This document shows, piece after piece, positions 26,211 to 38,219 of a stretch of 64,000 nucleotides of DNA. Location of the stretch: contig NZ_CP126170.1 in NCBI RefSeq assembly GCF_033170385.1, positions 3,682,001 to 3,746,000 of the forward strand, written 5' to 3'. A program made the position numbers and the translations under genes. The DNA comes from Xanthomonas rydalmerensis (GTDB taxonomy: Bacteria; Pseudomonadota; Gammaproteobacteria; Xanthomonadales; Xanthomonadaceae). The notes beneath the pieces are model-generated. The model had not been told where the DNA came from. It ran no database searches and was given only the letters and a program-made list of their open reading frames with translations. Position 1 is the first letter of the stretch. Each line of letters opens with the position of its first letter.

Positions 26211-26741
26211 TCAGTCGTCGGCCAGCCGCGCCCAGCGCTCGTGGTCGCGCCATATCCCGCCGATGCGCAGGTAGCGCGGCGAATAGCCCTCGTGGCGGAA
26301 GCCGGCGCGCTTGGCCAGGGCCAGCGAGCGGGCATTGTCCGGCTGGATGTTGGCCTCCACCCGGTGCAGCCCCAGCTCGCCGAACGCGTAGGCCACGCAC
26401 AGGCGCAGCGCATGCGTCATCAGTCCGCGGCCTTCGCAGCCGGCCATGGCGTGGTAGCCGAGATAGGCGCTCTGGAAGCAGCCGCCCATCACCTGGCTGA
26501 AGGTGAACAGGCCGGCGAGCGCGCCGCTGCTGCGTTCGCGCGCCAGCAGCGCGATGTTGCTGCCGTCCAGGGTCTGCGCGTACCAGGCCTCGAAGCCGGG
26601 CACGTCGGTGAACGGATAGCTCCACGGGTGATGCAGGGCGACGCTGGCGCGGTGCGCCTGGACCAGCGCGATGCCGTCACGGCGCCGCACCCGCGCCAGC
26701 GACACGGCCTCCTGCGCAGCCTGGCCGGCACTCTGGCCCAT
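26211..26741 (-). CDS. RimJ-like GNAT N-acetyltransferase
   Basis: The 176-residue protein matches the RimJ/RimL subgroup of GNAT enzymes: GCFQSAYLGYHAMAGCEGRGLMTHALRLCVAYAFGELGLHRVEANIQPDNARSLALAKRAGF, with the acetyl-CoA loop CEGRGLMT. Members acetylate ribosomal protein N-termini or small molecules. It converges with the M2 peptidase gene (29 bp between ends) and is preceded by a small hypothetical gene 4 bp upstream. Confidence 0.88.
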   Translation of the reverse strand: MGQSAGQAAQEAVSLARVRRRDGIALVQAHRASVALHHPWSYPFTDVPGFEAWYAQTLDGSNIALLARERSSGALAGLFTFSQVMGGCFQSAYLGYHAMAGCEGRGLMTHALRLCVAYAFGELGLHRVEANIQPDNARSLALAKRAGFRHEGYSPRYLRIGGIWRDHERWARLADD

Positions 26742-26745
26742 GGGC

Positions 26746-27159
26746 TCAGGCCGGGGCCGCCGCGCCGCCGTCGTCGCGGCCCATGACCTGGGCGTGCCGC
26801 GACTTGAACTCGTCGAAACTCAGGCCCTGCGCCTGCGCATCGGCCTGCGCGGCGTCCTTCAGCGCGTCCGAGTACATCAGCCGCACCGGCGTGCCGGCAC
26901 GCTCGTGCAATTCTGCCGCCTGCATGATCAGCGACAGCACCTGCGCGGCGCTCTCGCTCTGCCCGGCGATGCGCCCGTCCATGCCCAGCACCCACTCGCC
27001 GTCGCGGCGCACGATGCCGGCCAGCAGCGTGCGCTGCTGGTCGCGCAGCTCCGCGTGCGGTTCGATGGGCGCGGCCGGCGCGGCGCCCTCGGCGCGGTGG
27101 CGCAGGCGCTCGGCCAGCTTCTTGCGCAGATCGCGGCGCTGCTTGGACTCGATGGACAT
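26746..27159 (-). CDS. Conserved hypothetical protein
   Basis: A 137-residue soluble protein with a basic N-terminal helix ([22 protein letters not shown]), an Ala/Pro spacer, then a compact domain ([30 protein letters not shown]… [32 protein letters not shown]). I recognise no family. Its end lies 4 bp before the GNAT gene, so the two are likely one transcript. Confidence 0.65.
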   Translation of the reverse strand: MSIESKQRRDLRKKLAERLRHRAEGAAPAAPIEPHAELRDQQRTLLAGIVRRDGEWVLGMDGRIAGQSESAAQVLSLIMQAAELHERAGTPVRLMYSDALKDAAQADAQAQGLSFDEFKSRHAQVMGRDDGGAAAPA

Positions 27160-27209
27160 GCGGTTTCCTCAGCGATGACCCGACGACGATAGCCCAACTG
27201 CGGCCATGC

Positions 27210-28460
27210 TCACAGCGGGTCGGCCGGTTCGAGGCGCGGTACCTGCGCATCCGGCCGCGGCAGGCGCTTGCCGCTGCGCCGCTCCCAGCGCCAGAAGCCC
27301 CAGCCGAGCAGGAAGAACGCGCCCGAGCCCAGCGCCAGGTGCAGGGCGTGGCCGCTGAGCAGCGGCGACAGCACGCCGGCCACCAGCACGGTCACCATCA
27401 ACTGGGTGAAGGCCTGCAGCGACGAGGCCAGCCCGCGCTGGCGCGGATACATGTCCAGCACCGCCAGCGCCAGGATCGGGAAGATCAGCGCGGTGCCCAG
27501 GCCCGCGAAGAAGATCGGCAGCACCGCCCACGGCAGCGCGATGGCCGGCGCCAGTGCGGTGTAGGCGATGTTGCCGATCATCGACACGCCGCAGCAGACG
27601 AAGCCGAAGCGCACTTGGCGCATCGGCCCCAACCGCCCGGCCATGCGCCCGGACAGGAACGCGCCCAGGGTCATGCCGCCGATGGTGGGGATGAACAGCC
27701 AGGCGAAATCGCGCTCGGTCTTGCCCAGCAGCTCGATCATGAACACCGGCGCCGAGGCGATGTACAGGAACACCCCGCCGAAATTGAACGCACCGGCCGC
27801 GGCCAGGCGCTGGAAGCGCGGATTCAGCGCGATGCCGATGTAGTCGCGCAGCAGCGTGCGCGGCGCCAGCGGCGTGCGCGCCTGCGGCGGATGCGTCTCC
27901 GGCATCCAGCGCAGGGTGGCGACCAGCAGCAGCGAGGAGAAGCCGACCAGGAACCAGAAGATCGTCGGCCAGCCGCGGCCGCTGCCCAGGATCCAGCCGC
28001 CGATGATCGGCGCGATCGCCGGGGCGATGCCGAAGATCATCGACACCTGGCTCATCAGCCGCTGCGCGTCGTCGCCGTGGAACAGATCGCGGATCACCGC
28101 GCGGCCAACGATCATGCCGACGCCGGCCGAGACGCCCTGCAGCGCGCGGAACGTCAGCAGCGTCGGCAGGTCGCGCGACAGCGCGCAGCCGGCCGAGGCG
28201 AGGATGAACACGATCAGGCCGGCGACGATCACCCGCCGCCGCCCCAACGCGTCGGACAACGGTCCGTGCGCCAGGCCCATCACCGCATAGGCGAACAGGT
28301 ACACGCTCACCGTCTGCTGGATCGCCACCGGATCGGCGTGCAGGCGCTGCGCCAGCTGCGGGAACGCCGGGAAGATGGTGTCGATGGAGAACGGGCCGAA
28401 CATCGCCAGCCCGGCCAGCAACAGGGCCATGCGGCGCGTGGACACGGACGGGAGCGTCAT
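27210..28460 (-). CDS. Bcr/CflA-type multidrug MFS exporter
   Basis: The 416-residue protein has twelve predicted membrane helices and Bcr/CflA marks: [59 protein letters not shown] (motif [11 protein letters not shown]), [23 protein letters not shown] (motif C-like), and [20 protein letters not shown]. These inner-membrane proton antiporters export bicyclomycin, chloramphenicol-type drugs or other compounds. The ATG at 28460 starts the conserved region; the frame continues open far upstream through antisense DNA of gcvP, which is not coding. Confidence 0.92.
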   Translation of the reverse strand: MTLPSVSTRRMALLLAGLAMFGPFSIDTIFPAFPQLAQRLHADPVAIQQTVSVYLFAYAVMGLAHGPLSDALGRRRVIVAGLIVFILASAGCALSRDLPTLLTFRALQGVSAGVGMIVGRAVIRDLFHGDDAQRLMSQVSMIFGIAPAIAPIIGGWILGSGRGWPTIFWFLVGFSSLLLVATLRWMPETHPPQARTPLAPRTLLRDYIGIALNPRFQRLAAAGAFNFGGVFLYIASAPVFMIELLGKTERDFAWLFIPTIGGMTLGAFLSGRMAGRLGPMRQVRFGFVCCGVSMIGNIAYTALAPAIALPWAVLPIFFAGLGTALIFPILALAVLDMYPRQRGLASSLQAFTQLMVTVLVAGVLSPLLSGHALHLALGSGAFFLLGWGFWRWERRSGKRLPRPDAQVPRLEPADPL

Positions 28461-28658
28461 GGGGACATCATCCTGAGAGCCGGCCGCGGCGGCCACAGGG
28501 CGGGCGCACACGCGACAGCGCCGTCCGGCATGGACGGGCGCGAGAAAAGGGAGTGCGGCCATGATACGCGCTGCGGCCGCATGCGCGCATCCGCCGCGGC
28601 GTGCCCATTCAGGCTGGTGTGGGCGCGCGCGGCCCGTCGTGGGGGGCGCCGGCCACGC

Positions 28659-28664
28659 TATAAT
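28659..28664 (+). promoter_or_regulatory. gcvP -10 hexamer (TATAAT)
   Basis: A perfect sigma-70 -10 box (TATAAT) stands 13 bp before the riboswitch begins, unusual in such GC-rich DNA. A convincing -35 box is not visible at the expected distance. Transcription would begin at about 28671. Confidence 0.65.
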
Positions 28665-28676
28665 CGCCGCGCAGCA

Positions 28677-28852
28677 TGGTGGGAGAAGCGGGGCGACCCG
28701 CTGCCGAAGGCGCAAACGCCCGTAATCGCTCAGGCCCGATACCACCCGCACCAAGACTCTGGAGAGACCGGTCAAACCCGGCGCCGAAGGGGCACGAAGC
28801 GCAGCGCCAGCCGCCGCTTCCAAACTCTCAGGCAAAAGGACAGAGGGGCATT
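28677..28852 (+). ncRNA. Tandem glycine riboswitch upstream of gcvP
   Basis: Two consecutive aptamers are visible. The first has GGGAGAAGCG, GCCGAAGGCGCAAACGCC and AATCGCTCAGGC (28681-28733); the second has CTCTGGAGAGACCGG (28758-28772), GCCGAAGGGGCACGAAGC (28783-28800) and AAACTCTCAGGCAAAAGGACAGAGG (28822-28846). These are the conserved cores of the gcvT-type glycine riboswitch, which turns on glycine cleavage genes when glycine is abundant. Between the second aptamer and the gcvP ATG, GGACGCGCGC (28857-28866) can pair with GCGCGCGTCC (28910-28919), a candidate expression platform. Confidence 0.93.
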
Positions 28853-28955
28853 GGGAGGACGCGCGCTTCCCGTCGGTCGTGCCCGCCACAGCGGCCCGAC
28901 GACGGCCTTGCGCGCGTCCCCGCCTCCTCGTGCCTTCCTCAGCCGGACGACTGCC

Positions 28956-31817
<2,862 letters not shown>

Positions 31818-31848
31818 GTCGCGTCGTCGTTCGACGTTGCATCCAAGA

Positions 31849-31879
31849 CCCAGCCTCGCGCGCGAGGCTGGGTTTTTTT
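31849..31879 (+). terminator. Rho-independent terminator of gcvP
   Basis: CCCAGCCTCGCG followed directly by CGCGAGGCTGGG gives a 10-bp stem with a CGCG loop, then a run of seven T. It starts 31 bp after the gcvP stop. This is the cleanest intrinsic terminator in the window. Confidence 0.95.
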
Positions 31880-32051
31880 ATGTGTGCGCGCATCGCGCGC
31901 ACTGCAGTAGACAAGTGCGTGCCGATGCGGGGCGTTGCACGGCTCGTTCACGCCGCGCCGCCCAGGATCGGGACTTCCGCCGCGCCCGTATCTTCACGCA
32001 CCGGGCACACCACTGCGACGCCTCTTCTCGCCACGCACCGGAGCACCCCCC

Positions 32052-34166
32052 ATGGCCAGCCGCAAACGCACGCCCAGCGACCCCGCATCGTCCACCGCCC
32101 TCGCCTCCACCGCCGCGCCCGCCGACCAGCGCGGCCATGGCGACGAACTGCACCAGCAGGCCGGCGGCACGCATCCGCGGCTCACCACCAACCAGGGCAT
32201 TCCGGTCGCCGACAACCAGAACTCGCTGCGCGCCACCCCGCGCGGGCCGACGCTGCTGGAAGACTTCATCCTGCGCGAAAAGATCACCCACTTCGACCAC
32301 GAGCGCATTCCCGAGCGCATCGTGCACGCGCGCGGCAGCGCCGCGCACGGCTATTTCGAACTGACCAAATCGCTGGCCAAGTACACCACCGCAGCGCTGC
32401 TCACCGAGGTCGGAGTGAAAACACCGGTGTTCACCCGCTTCTCCACCGTCGCCGGCGGTGCCGGCTCGGTGGACACGCCGCGCGACGTGCGCGGTTTCGC
32501 GGTCAAGTTCTACACCAAGGAAGGCAACTGGGACCTGGTGGGCAACAACATCCCGGTGTTCTTCATCCAGGATGCGCTGAAGTTCCCCGACCTGATCCAT
32601 GCGGTGAAGATGGAACCGGACCGCGGCTTCCCGCAGGCCGCCAGCGCGCACGACACGTTCTGGGACTTCGTCTCGCTGATGCCCGAATCGCTGCACATGA
32701 TCATGTGGGCGATGAGCGACCGCACCATCCCGCGTTCGCTGCGCATGATGGAAGGCTTCGGCATCCACAGCTTCCGCCTGCTCGATGCGGAAGGCCGCAG
32801 CACCTTCGTCAAGTTCCACTGGCGGCCCAAGCTCGGCCTGCAGTCCACGATCTGGGACGAGGCGGTGAAGCTGGCCGGCGCCGATTCGGACTTCCACCGC
32901 CGCGACCTGTTCGAGGCGATCCAGCGCGGCGACTTCCCGGAATGGGAACTGGGCGTACAACTGTTCACCCAGGAACAGGCCGACGGTTTCCCGTTCGACC
33001 ACCTGGACGCCACCAAGCTGATCCCGGAAGAACTGGTGCCGTTGCAGATCGTCGGGCGCATGGTGCTGGACCGCTGGCCGGACAACTTCTTCGCCGAGAC
33101 CGAGCAGGTGGCGTACTGCCCGGCCAACATCGTGCCCGGCATCGACTTCTCCAACGACCCGCTGCTGCAGGGCCGCCTGTTTTCTTACCTGGACACCCAG
33201 CTCAGTCGCCTGGGCGGGCCGAACTTCCACCAGTTGCCGATCAACGCGCCGAAGTGTCCGTTCGCCAACATGCAGCGCGACGGCCACATGCAGATGGGCG
33301 TGCCCAAGGGCCGCGTCGCCTACGAACCGAGCTCGCTGCAGGCCGACAGCCCGCGCGAGACGGCGCGCGGCTTCGTCAGCCATCGCACGCCGGCCGAGGA
33401 CGCCGCCAAGGGCCGCATTCGCGCCGAGAGCTTCGCCGATCACTACAGCCAGGCACGGATGTTCTACCGCAGCCAGACGCCGCCGGAACAGGCGCACGTG
33501 GCCTCGGCGCTGGTGTTCGAGCTGTCCAAGGTCGACACCGCGCACGTGCGTGCGGCGGTGGTCGGGCATCTGCGCCATGTCGATCCCAAGCTGGCGCAGC
33601 GCGTGGCCGACGGCCTGGGCATGGATGGGTTGCCGCCGGCACCGCCGGCCGCGGTCGCACCGCAGGACCTGCCGCTGTCGCCGGCGCTGCAGTTGATCGG
33701 GCGAATGAAGCCCACCCTGCAGGGTCGCGCGATCGGCATCCTGATCGACGAGGGATCCGATGCGAAGGCCGTGCACGAGTTGCGCAAGGCCGCCACCGAC
33801 GCCGGTGCGGCGGTCAAGATCGTCGCGCCCAAGCTGGGCGGCGCCGTGCTCAGCGACGGCAAGCGCCTGACCGCCGACGGCCAGCTCGCCGGCACGCCCT
33901 CGTTCGTGTTCGACGCGGTGGCGGTGGTGCTGTCGGCCGAGGCCGGCAAGCGGCTGAGCAAGGAATCGGCGGCCATCGACTTCGTCAGCAATGCCTTCGC
34001 CCACCTCAAGGCGATCGCCGCCGACGCTGGCGCGCAGCCGCTACTGAAGGCCGGCAATGTGCAGAAGGATGCCGGGGTGGTGGAGGCCAGCGACAGCAAG
34101 GGCTTCATCAACGCCGCCAAGACCCGGCAGTGGAGCCGCGAGCCGAAGCTGCGCCTGCTGGCCTGA
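32052..34166 (+). CDS. katE: Large-subunit (clade 2) catalase KatE
   Basis: The 704-residue protein is a HPII-type catalase that dismutates H2O2. The active-site His92 lies in [12 protein letters not shown], the heme Tyr379 in [18 protein letters not shown], and [22 protein letters not shown] and NNIPVFF are family typical. Beyond the catalase core it has the extra C-terminal flavodoxin/DJ-1-like domain (about 550-700: [41 protein letters not shown]). The N-terminal 30 residues are low-complexity Ser/Thr/Ala. It stands alone downstream of the gcvP terminator. Confidence 0.96.
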   Translation: MASRKRTPSDPASSTALASTAAPADQRGHGDELHQQAGGTHPRLTTNQGIPVADNQNSLRATPRGPTLLEDFILREKITHFDHERIPERIVHARGSAAHGYFELTKSLAKYTTAALLTEVGVKTPVFTRFSTVAGGAGSVDTPRDVRGFAVKFYTKEGNWDLVGNNIPVFFIQDALKFPDLIHAVKMEPDRGFPQAASAHDTFWDFVSLMPESLHMIMWAMSDRTIPRSLRMMEGFGIHSFRLLDAEGRSTFVKFHWRPKLGLQSTIWDEAVKLAGADSDFHRRDLFEAIQRGDFPEWELGVQLFTQEQADGFPFDHLDATKLIPEELVPLQIVGRMVLDRWPDNFFAETEQVAYCPANIVPGIDFSNDPLLQGRLFSYLDTQLSRLGGPNFHQLPINAPKCPFANMQRDGHMQMGVPKGRVAYEPSSLQADSPRETARGFVSHRTPAEDAAKGRIRAESFADHYSQARMFYRSQTPPEQAHVASALVFELSKVDTAHVRAAVVGHLRHVDPKLAQRVADGLGMDGLPPAPPAAVAPQDLPLSPALQLIGRMKPTLQGRAIGILIDEGSDAKAVHELRKAATDAGAAVKIVAPKLGGAVLSDGKRLTADGQLAGTPSFVFDAVAVVLSAEAGKRLSKESAAIDFVSNAFAHLKAIAADAGAQPLLKAGNVQKDAGVVEASDSKGFINAAKTRQWSREPKLRLLA

Positions 34167-34980
34167 ACAAACGCGGCAGTGTCCGCCATGGCGCCGCACG
34201 GCGTGGCGCCATGGCGATATCGGTGAGCCAGCCGGAGTCACGGCCCCACTTGCCAGCCCGTGATCCAGTGCGCTGGGATGGCCGCGGTCGACCTGGGGGC
34301 ACGCGTTCCGGCTAACCACCCGCCTCGGCTACGCGTGCCATGCCGCACAGGCGACCGGCACGACGACGACAAAGATCCCGAACTTGGAGTCGCGTCACTG
34401 CACCCGATAGGGGTCCCCGATGCACCCACGAGAGGTCCGAACCGGCTCCCGGGTCGGCTCAACGGCCGCCCGAACATAGCCTGGTCAATTTTTCGCCACC
34501 CCTCTTGACACTGTTGTGTCACGGGCCGGCATCGGCCTTATCCACAACCTTATGCAGAAGTCATCCACACCCCCTGTGGACAAGGGGCCGATGGCGCCCT
34601 CACCCGACCAGAACAACTAAGTTATTGATTGCTGGTCAAAAAGCCTGTCGAAGACTTGACAAGAAGCTGGCAAACCACTCCAGCACAGCCTGCCGGCGCC
34701 AGGCCCGAAGAAAACTTATCCCGAACCTCGAGGCGACGTGTCTACAAAGACGCAAGGTGAAGGAGACGTGAAAACTTCACCCGTTCGCGACGGACGGTTG
34801 GCGCCGCCGGCGAGAGCCCTCTGTGACCGTGCCTGGCGCGGCTTTCCGACCGGCAGCATCGGGCTGTGCATGCTGCACTGCGCCACGCTCAGGCAGCGGG
34901 TCAGCCCTTGCCGAGCTGGAGTCGCCGGGGCCTTTGCAAGCGCCCAGATGGCACAGGCGCCCGACGCGGCGTTCCAACGC
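34167..34980. other. 814-bp gene-free region with DnaA-box-like cluster
   Basis: No coding frame is convincing. Right after katE is an 11-bp inverted repeat (GCCATGGCGCC 34185-34195; GGCGCCATGGC 34205-34215), a possible terminator without T tract. TGACAC (34506-34511) and GTGTCA (34516-34521) form another small hairpin. Then come DnaA-box-like sites: TTATCCACA (34538-34546), TCATCCACA (34561-34569) and, inverted, TGTGGACAA (34575-34583), with weaker TTATGCAGA (34549) and TTATCCCGA (34716). An AT-rich stretch (AACTAAGTTATTGATT) lies at 34615-34630. No dnaA, dnaN or rpmH is near. Confidence 0.6.
34538..34583. promoter_or_regulatory. Cluster of three DnaA-box-like 9-mers
   Basis: One perfect consensus box (TTATCCACA) and two one-mismatch boxes (TCATCCACA; TTGTCCACA on the minus strand) occur within 46 bp, with AT-rich DNA 30 bp further on. 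Such clusters act as oriC elements or as DnaA-titrating or reactivating sites. The neighbouring genes do not fit a chromosomal origin, so a titration-type site is the more likely reading, if functional. Confidence 0.5.
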
Positions 34981-35679
34981 TCAGGCCAGGGCGTCGCCGT
35001 CGACCACGGGCAGCAAGGACTCGGCCAAACGGCGCTCCATCTGTTTGAGGTAGTCGCTGAAGCCGCCGCATGCGCGCGCCACGCGGCGCGCGCTGGTGGT
35101 CACCACCGGTTGCGCGCGCCGCGCGATCCGCGCCTGCACGCGTACCATCGCCTCCACCAATGCCACGTCCTCGTGCGCCGCCAGCGGCAGGAAGCCACCG
35201 CATCGCCGATACAGCTCGGCGCTGAGGCCGAGGTTGGCGCCATGCACGTGCGGATGGTCGTCGTGACGGCATTCGCCGGCCAGGTAGGCATCGCGCAAGC
35301 GCGTGCCGTAATCATCCCAGTCGATGACCGTGACGATGCCGCAGAACGCGTCGCTGGCGCACTCCAACTGCGCCGACAGCCAGTTCGCCGGCACCACGGA
35401 GTCGGCGTCGGTGCAGGCCAGCCAGCGCGCGCCGGCGGCCAGCGCCGCCTGCGCCGCCGCCGCGCGGGCGCTGCCGACGTTGCCGGTCTGCAGCGCAATG
35501 GCGTGCGCCCCATGCGCGGCGACGATATCGGCGGTGCCATCGCTGCAGCGGTCCAGGGCGACGAACACCTGCACCGCCTCGCCGCGCAGACCCGCGCATT
35601 GCGCCGCGAGCGCCACCGAGCGCAGGCACGCCCCGATCAGTTGTTCCTCGTCGTGCGCCGGAATCAGCACCGCGATCAT
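34981..35679 (-). CDS. GT2-family glycosyltransferase
   Basis: The 232-residue protein is a GT-A fold family 2 transferase: IAVLIPAHDEEQLIGACLRS at the N-terminus, DRCSDGTADI, the nucleotide-sugar DxD-like TDADSVVPANWL, and HGANLGLSAELYRRCGGF with E-D (AAHEDVALVEAM). No membrane segments, so it works in the cytosol. It is the last gene of a four-gene operon and overlaps the methyltransferase stop by 4 bp. Donor and acceptor are unknown; members of this short type are found beside PIG-L enzymes. Confidence 0.85.
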   Translation of the reverse strand: MIAVLIPAHDEEQLIGACLRSVALAAQCAGLRGEAVQVFVALDRCSDGTADIVAAHGAHAIALQTGNVGSARAAAAQAALAAGARWLACTDADSVVPANWLSAQLECASDAFCGIVTVIDWDDYGTRLRDAYLAGECRHDDHPHVHGANLGLSAELYRRCGGFLPLAAHEDVALVEAMVRVQARIARRAQPVVTTSARRVARACGGFSDYLKQMERRLAESLLPVVDGDALA

Positions 35680-36278
35680 CGCAACTGCTCCGCTGCGGCC
35701 ACCGAGTATGGCGTGGCGCTCCAGGCCTCGAGCAGCACGTCGTCGTCCTCGTAGCGCAACAGCCGCGGCAACCCAAGCGTCTGGGCCAGGCAGGCATGCA
35801 CGGCACGGCCATCCATGCAGGCCTGGTCAAACGCATGCAGCCAGTGACAGGCGACCAGCACGCCCTGCTCGCTCAGCGAAGCGGCCAAGCGCCGGGCGCA
35901 CTCCTGCAACCGCGGCAACGGCAGGTAGTAACCGACCTCGCTGAACACGATCAGGTCGAAACGGCCCGCTGGCCAACTACGCGGATGCTCGGCCTGGCGC
36001 ACCTGCACATGCGCCGCACTGGCGTTGCGCTGGCTGGCCAGGGCCACCGCGCGCTCGGACAGGTCGGTGGCCAGCAACGCATCGCAGCGCGGCGCCAGGG
36101 CCGCGGTCAACTCGCCATTGGAGCACCCCAGTTCCCAGGCACGCGCGAAGCGCGCGCGCGGCAGGCTGGCCAGCAACAGGGCGCGCTTGCGCGCTTCGTA
36201 CCAGCGCTCGCGATAGCCGAACGGATCCTCGTCGCGGTAGAGGGCACCGAAATATTCCTGGACCGGGACCGAGCTCAT
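35676..36278 (-). CDS. NodS-like SAM-dependent methyltransferase
   Basis: The 200-residue protein opens with YFGALYRDEDPFGYRERWYEARKRALLLASLP and carries the SAM-binding motif AWELGCSNGELTAAL followed by LLATDLSERAVALA and FDLIVFSEVGYYL. This pattern fits the NodS-like group, whose founding members N-methylate Nod-factor chitooligosaccharides after deacetylation. It overlaps its neighbours by 4 bp on both sides (start inside the PIG-L gene end, stop over the GT2 start). A role in modifying a deacetylated amino sugar is inference from the adjoining deacetylase. Confidence 0.82.
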   Translation of the reverse strand: MSSVPVQEYFGALYRDEDPFGYRERWYEARKRALLLASLPRARFARAWELGCSNGELTAALAPRCDALLATDLSERAVALASQRNASAAHVQVRQAEHPRSWPAGRFDLIVFSEVGYYLPLPRLQECARRLAASLSEQGVLVACHWLHAFDQACMDGRAVHACLAQTLGLPRLLRYEDDDVLLEAWSATPYSVAAAEQLR

Positions 36279-37045
36279 GCGACAAACACCTCGAAGCGGC
36301 GAGCGAAACGTTGCAGGACCTGCGGCGGCAGGATCGGCGCCGGCACCGGCGGGTGTGCGGTGCCCAGTTGCGAGGCGAAGCAGTGCAGCGCCCGTTGCTT
36401 GGCCTGCCAGTCGGCATCGCGCAGGGCGTAGCGGACCGCACCGCGCAAGGCCTGCGGCACAGCAGCGTCGGCCTGCAGCCAGTGCCAGGCCCACACCGGG
36501 AACTCGACCGTGCGCGCCGCGCTGGCGGCGACCGCATGCCGCACAGCGCGCGCGCTGGCCTCGTGGTCGGGATGGCCATCGTGGCGCCAGGTGGTCAGCA
36601 CCAGATCGTCCGCCTGCAGGTGCGCCTGCAAGCGTTCGCTCAATACCGCCTCACCCTGGCCGACCTCGCCGTCGGCCAGGCCCAGATGGTGGATCGCGGC
36701 GGGATCGACGCCCAGGCAATGCGCGGCCGCGGCCAGCTCGGCGCGGCGCACCGTGCGCAGGCGCTGCGGCGTCCAGTAGGGGTGGTGCGGATAGCAGGCC
36801 TCGCCGTCGGTCACCGCCACCAGGTGCACTGGCATCCCCATGCGGCGCGCGCAGGCGATCGCGCCGCCGCAGCCCAGCGCTTCGTCGTCCGGATGCGGCG
36901 ACACCACCACCAGCCGCGCGGCTCCCGCGATCAGCGCTTCGATCGGACGCTGCGGCAACGCGGCCAGCCAGGGCGAGCGCTGCCACGCCGATTCCGGCGT
37001 GCCATCGCCATGGATCTGCGGCCGTGCGGCGCTCACAGCCGCCAT
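36275..37045 (-). CDS. PIG-L-family deacetylase
   Basis: The 256-residue protein has the zinc/catalytic motif VVVSPHPDDEALGCGG (PHPDDE), a VTDGEACYPHH segment, and the second metal site TTWRHDGHPDHEA. PIG-L/LmbE enzymes remove N-acetyl groups from GlcNAc conjugates (as in mycothiol, bacillithiol or GPI synthesis). I preferred the ATG at 37045 (MAAVSAARP) because an upstream one would lie deep inside the preceding gene; even so it overlaps that gene by 13 bp. It is the second gene of the operon. Confidence 0.88.
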   Translation of the reverse strand: MAAVSAARPQIHGDGTPESAWQRSPWLAALPQRPIEALIAGAARLVVVSPHPDDEALGCGGAIACARRMGMPVHLVAVTDGEACYPHHPYWTPQRLRTVRRAELAAAAHCLGVDPAAIHHLGLADGEVGQGEAVLSERLQAHLQADDLVLTTWRHDGHPDHEASARAVRHAVAASAARTVEFPVWAWHWLQADAAVPQALRGAVRYALRDADWQAKQRALHCFASQLGTAHPPVPAPILPPQVLQRFARRFEVFVA

Positions 37046-38013
37046 GGCTGCACCTGCTCGCCCAATGCCTGGCCCAATGCGGCCCAATCATGCTCGGCAT
37101 GGCTCTGCCGCACGAACACCGCAAGGTCGGCGCAGCGCATCGCATGTTCGCGGTCGCTGCACAGCGGACCCGGGCCAAGCGCGCGGCCGACGCGATCGAG
37201 CACCTCGGTGGCGGCACGCTCCACGAACGAACGCAGCCGGATCACCGCATGCCGATGCGCCTGGTCGGGCGCGGCGTCGATGGCGGCAGCCAGTTCGCGC
37301 AACAGCGCGCGCGCCGCGCCGAGGTGCTGGTCGATCACGCCCAGGTGCATCGCCGCATGCGCATCGCGCTGCAGTTTGGAATGCGCGCGCAGGCGCTCGG
37401 CTATCGCGCACGCGGCACCGTACCAGCAGGCGGCGATGCCGGCACCGCCATGCCAGAACCCGGGACGCTGCAGGTACTGACCTGGCGCGCCGACCGCGAC
37501 CGCCGGCACCGCATCAAACGTCACCGGGCCGCTGACCACACGGGCCATGCCGACGGCAGCCCAGGCCTGCGTGTCGATGGCGATGCCGGGCTGGCGCAAC
37601 TGCACCTGCACCAACTGCTGCCGTTCTGCGTCATGCGCGGTGAGCAACGCCTGATCGACGATGCCGGCACCGGAACACCACGCCTTGCGGCCAAGGACCT
37701 CGCCGCGTCGCGCGTCGCCGCGGTACGCCAGACGCGCGTCCGGCGCTTCCGCGGCCCACACGGCAAACAATTGTCCGGACGGCGGCGCCGGCGCGCCGAG
37801 TTCGGCCAGGATCGCGAGCGCGTCGTAATGCGCTTCCAGCACCTTGGCCAGGCACACGTCGGCCGCGGCGATCTCGGCGAGGGTGCGCCAGCGGTCCAAG
37901 GTGTCGCCCGCGCCAGGCAGCGGCAAGTGTGGATGGCGCGCGAGGACGTGCAAGGCAGCGCCGCGCAGGTCGTCGGCGTCACCGAGGGCAGTGGGGGAAA
38001 GCAGTTCGGTCAA
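37033..38013 (-). CDS. Acyl-CoA dehydrogenase-like flavoprotein
   Basis: The 326-residue product has the central beta domain mark of acyl-CoA dehydrogenases (GRKAWCSGAGIVDQALLTA) and helical C-terminal domain (CAIAERLRAHSKLQRDAHAAMHLGVIDQHLGAARALLRELAAAID; VLDRVGRALGPGPLC). It is shorter than the usual 380 residues, mainly at the N-terminus, and the catalytic glutamate cannot be placed by eye, so it may have a different oxidation or none. The start is most likely TTG at 38013, with AGAGGA six bases upstream. First gene of the four-gene operon. Confidence 0.75.
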   Translation of the reverse strand: MTELLSPTALGDADDLRGAALHVLARHPHLPLPGAGDTLDRWRTLAEIAAADVCLAKVLEAHYDALAILAELGAPAPPSGQLFAVWAAEAPDARLAYRGDARRGEVLGRKAWCSGAGIVDQALLTAHDAERQQLVQVQLRQPGIAIDTQAWAAVGMARVVSGPVTFDAVPAVAVGAPGQYLQRPGFWHGGAGIAACWYGAACAIAERLRAHSKLQRDAHAAMHLGVIDQHLGAARALLRELAAAIDAAPDQAHRHAVIRLRSFVERAATEVLDRVGRALGPGPLCSDREHAMRCADLAVFVRQSHAEHDWAALGQALGEQVQPWRL

Positions 38014-38174
38014 GCGAATCCTCTGTACGAAGGCGCCACGCAGCGTCGGCGGTGGCCGCAGCGCAAAGCGCCCGAGATGAAGCCGCGTGCAATCACAGCA
38101 GACCGCCTGCGCAGCCAGCGTGTGTTCACCGCGCGGCGGCGTGCACACGCATGAAGCGTTCACCACAGCACGGT

Positions 38175-38208
38175 GCCATCGCCCCCAGCGATGCGCGGAG
38201 GCGATGGC
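38175..38208 (-). terminator. Hairpin between alcohol dehydrogenase and operon
   Basis: GCCATCGCC and GGCGATGGC form a 9-bp stem with a 16-nt loop just below the dehydrogenase stop. On the minus strand no T tract follows, so it may only attenuate or stabilise the transcript. Confidence 0.35.
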
Positions 38209-38219
38209 GCTGCGCGGGC

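Noticed and set aside
31878..34004. A 708-codon minus-strand open frame opposite katE
   Set aside because: It is a shadow of the GC-rich third positions of katE; the translation is low-complexity and unlike any family.
34501..34730. Reading the DnaA-box cluster as the chromosome origin
   Set aside because: None of dnaA, dnaN, recF, gyrB, rpmH or rnpA lies nearby. The cluster is kept as a site, not called oriC.
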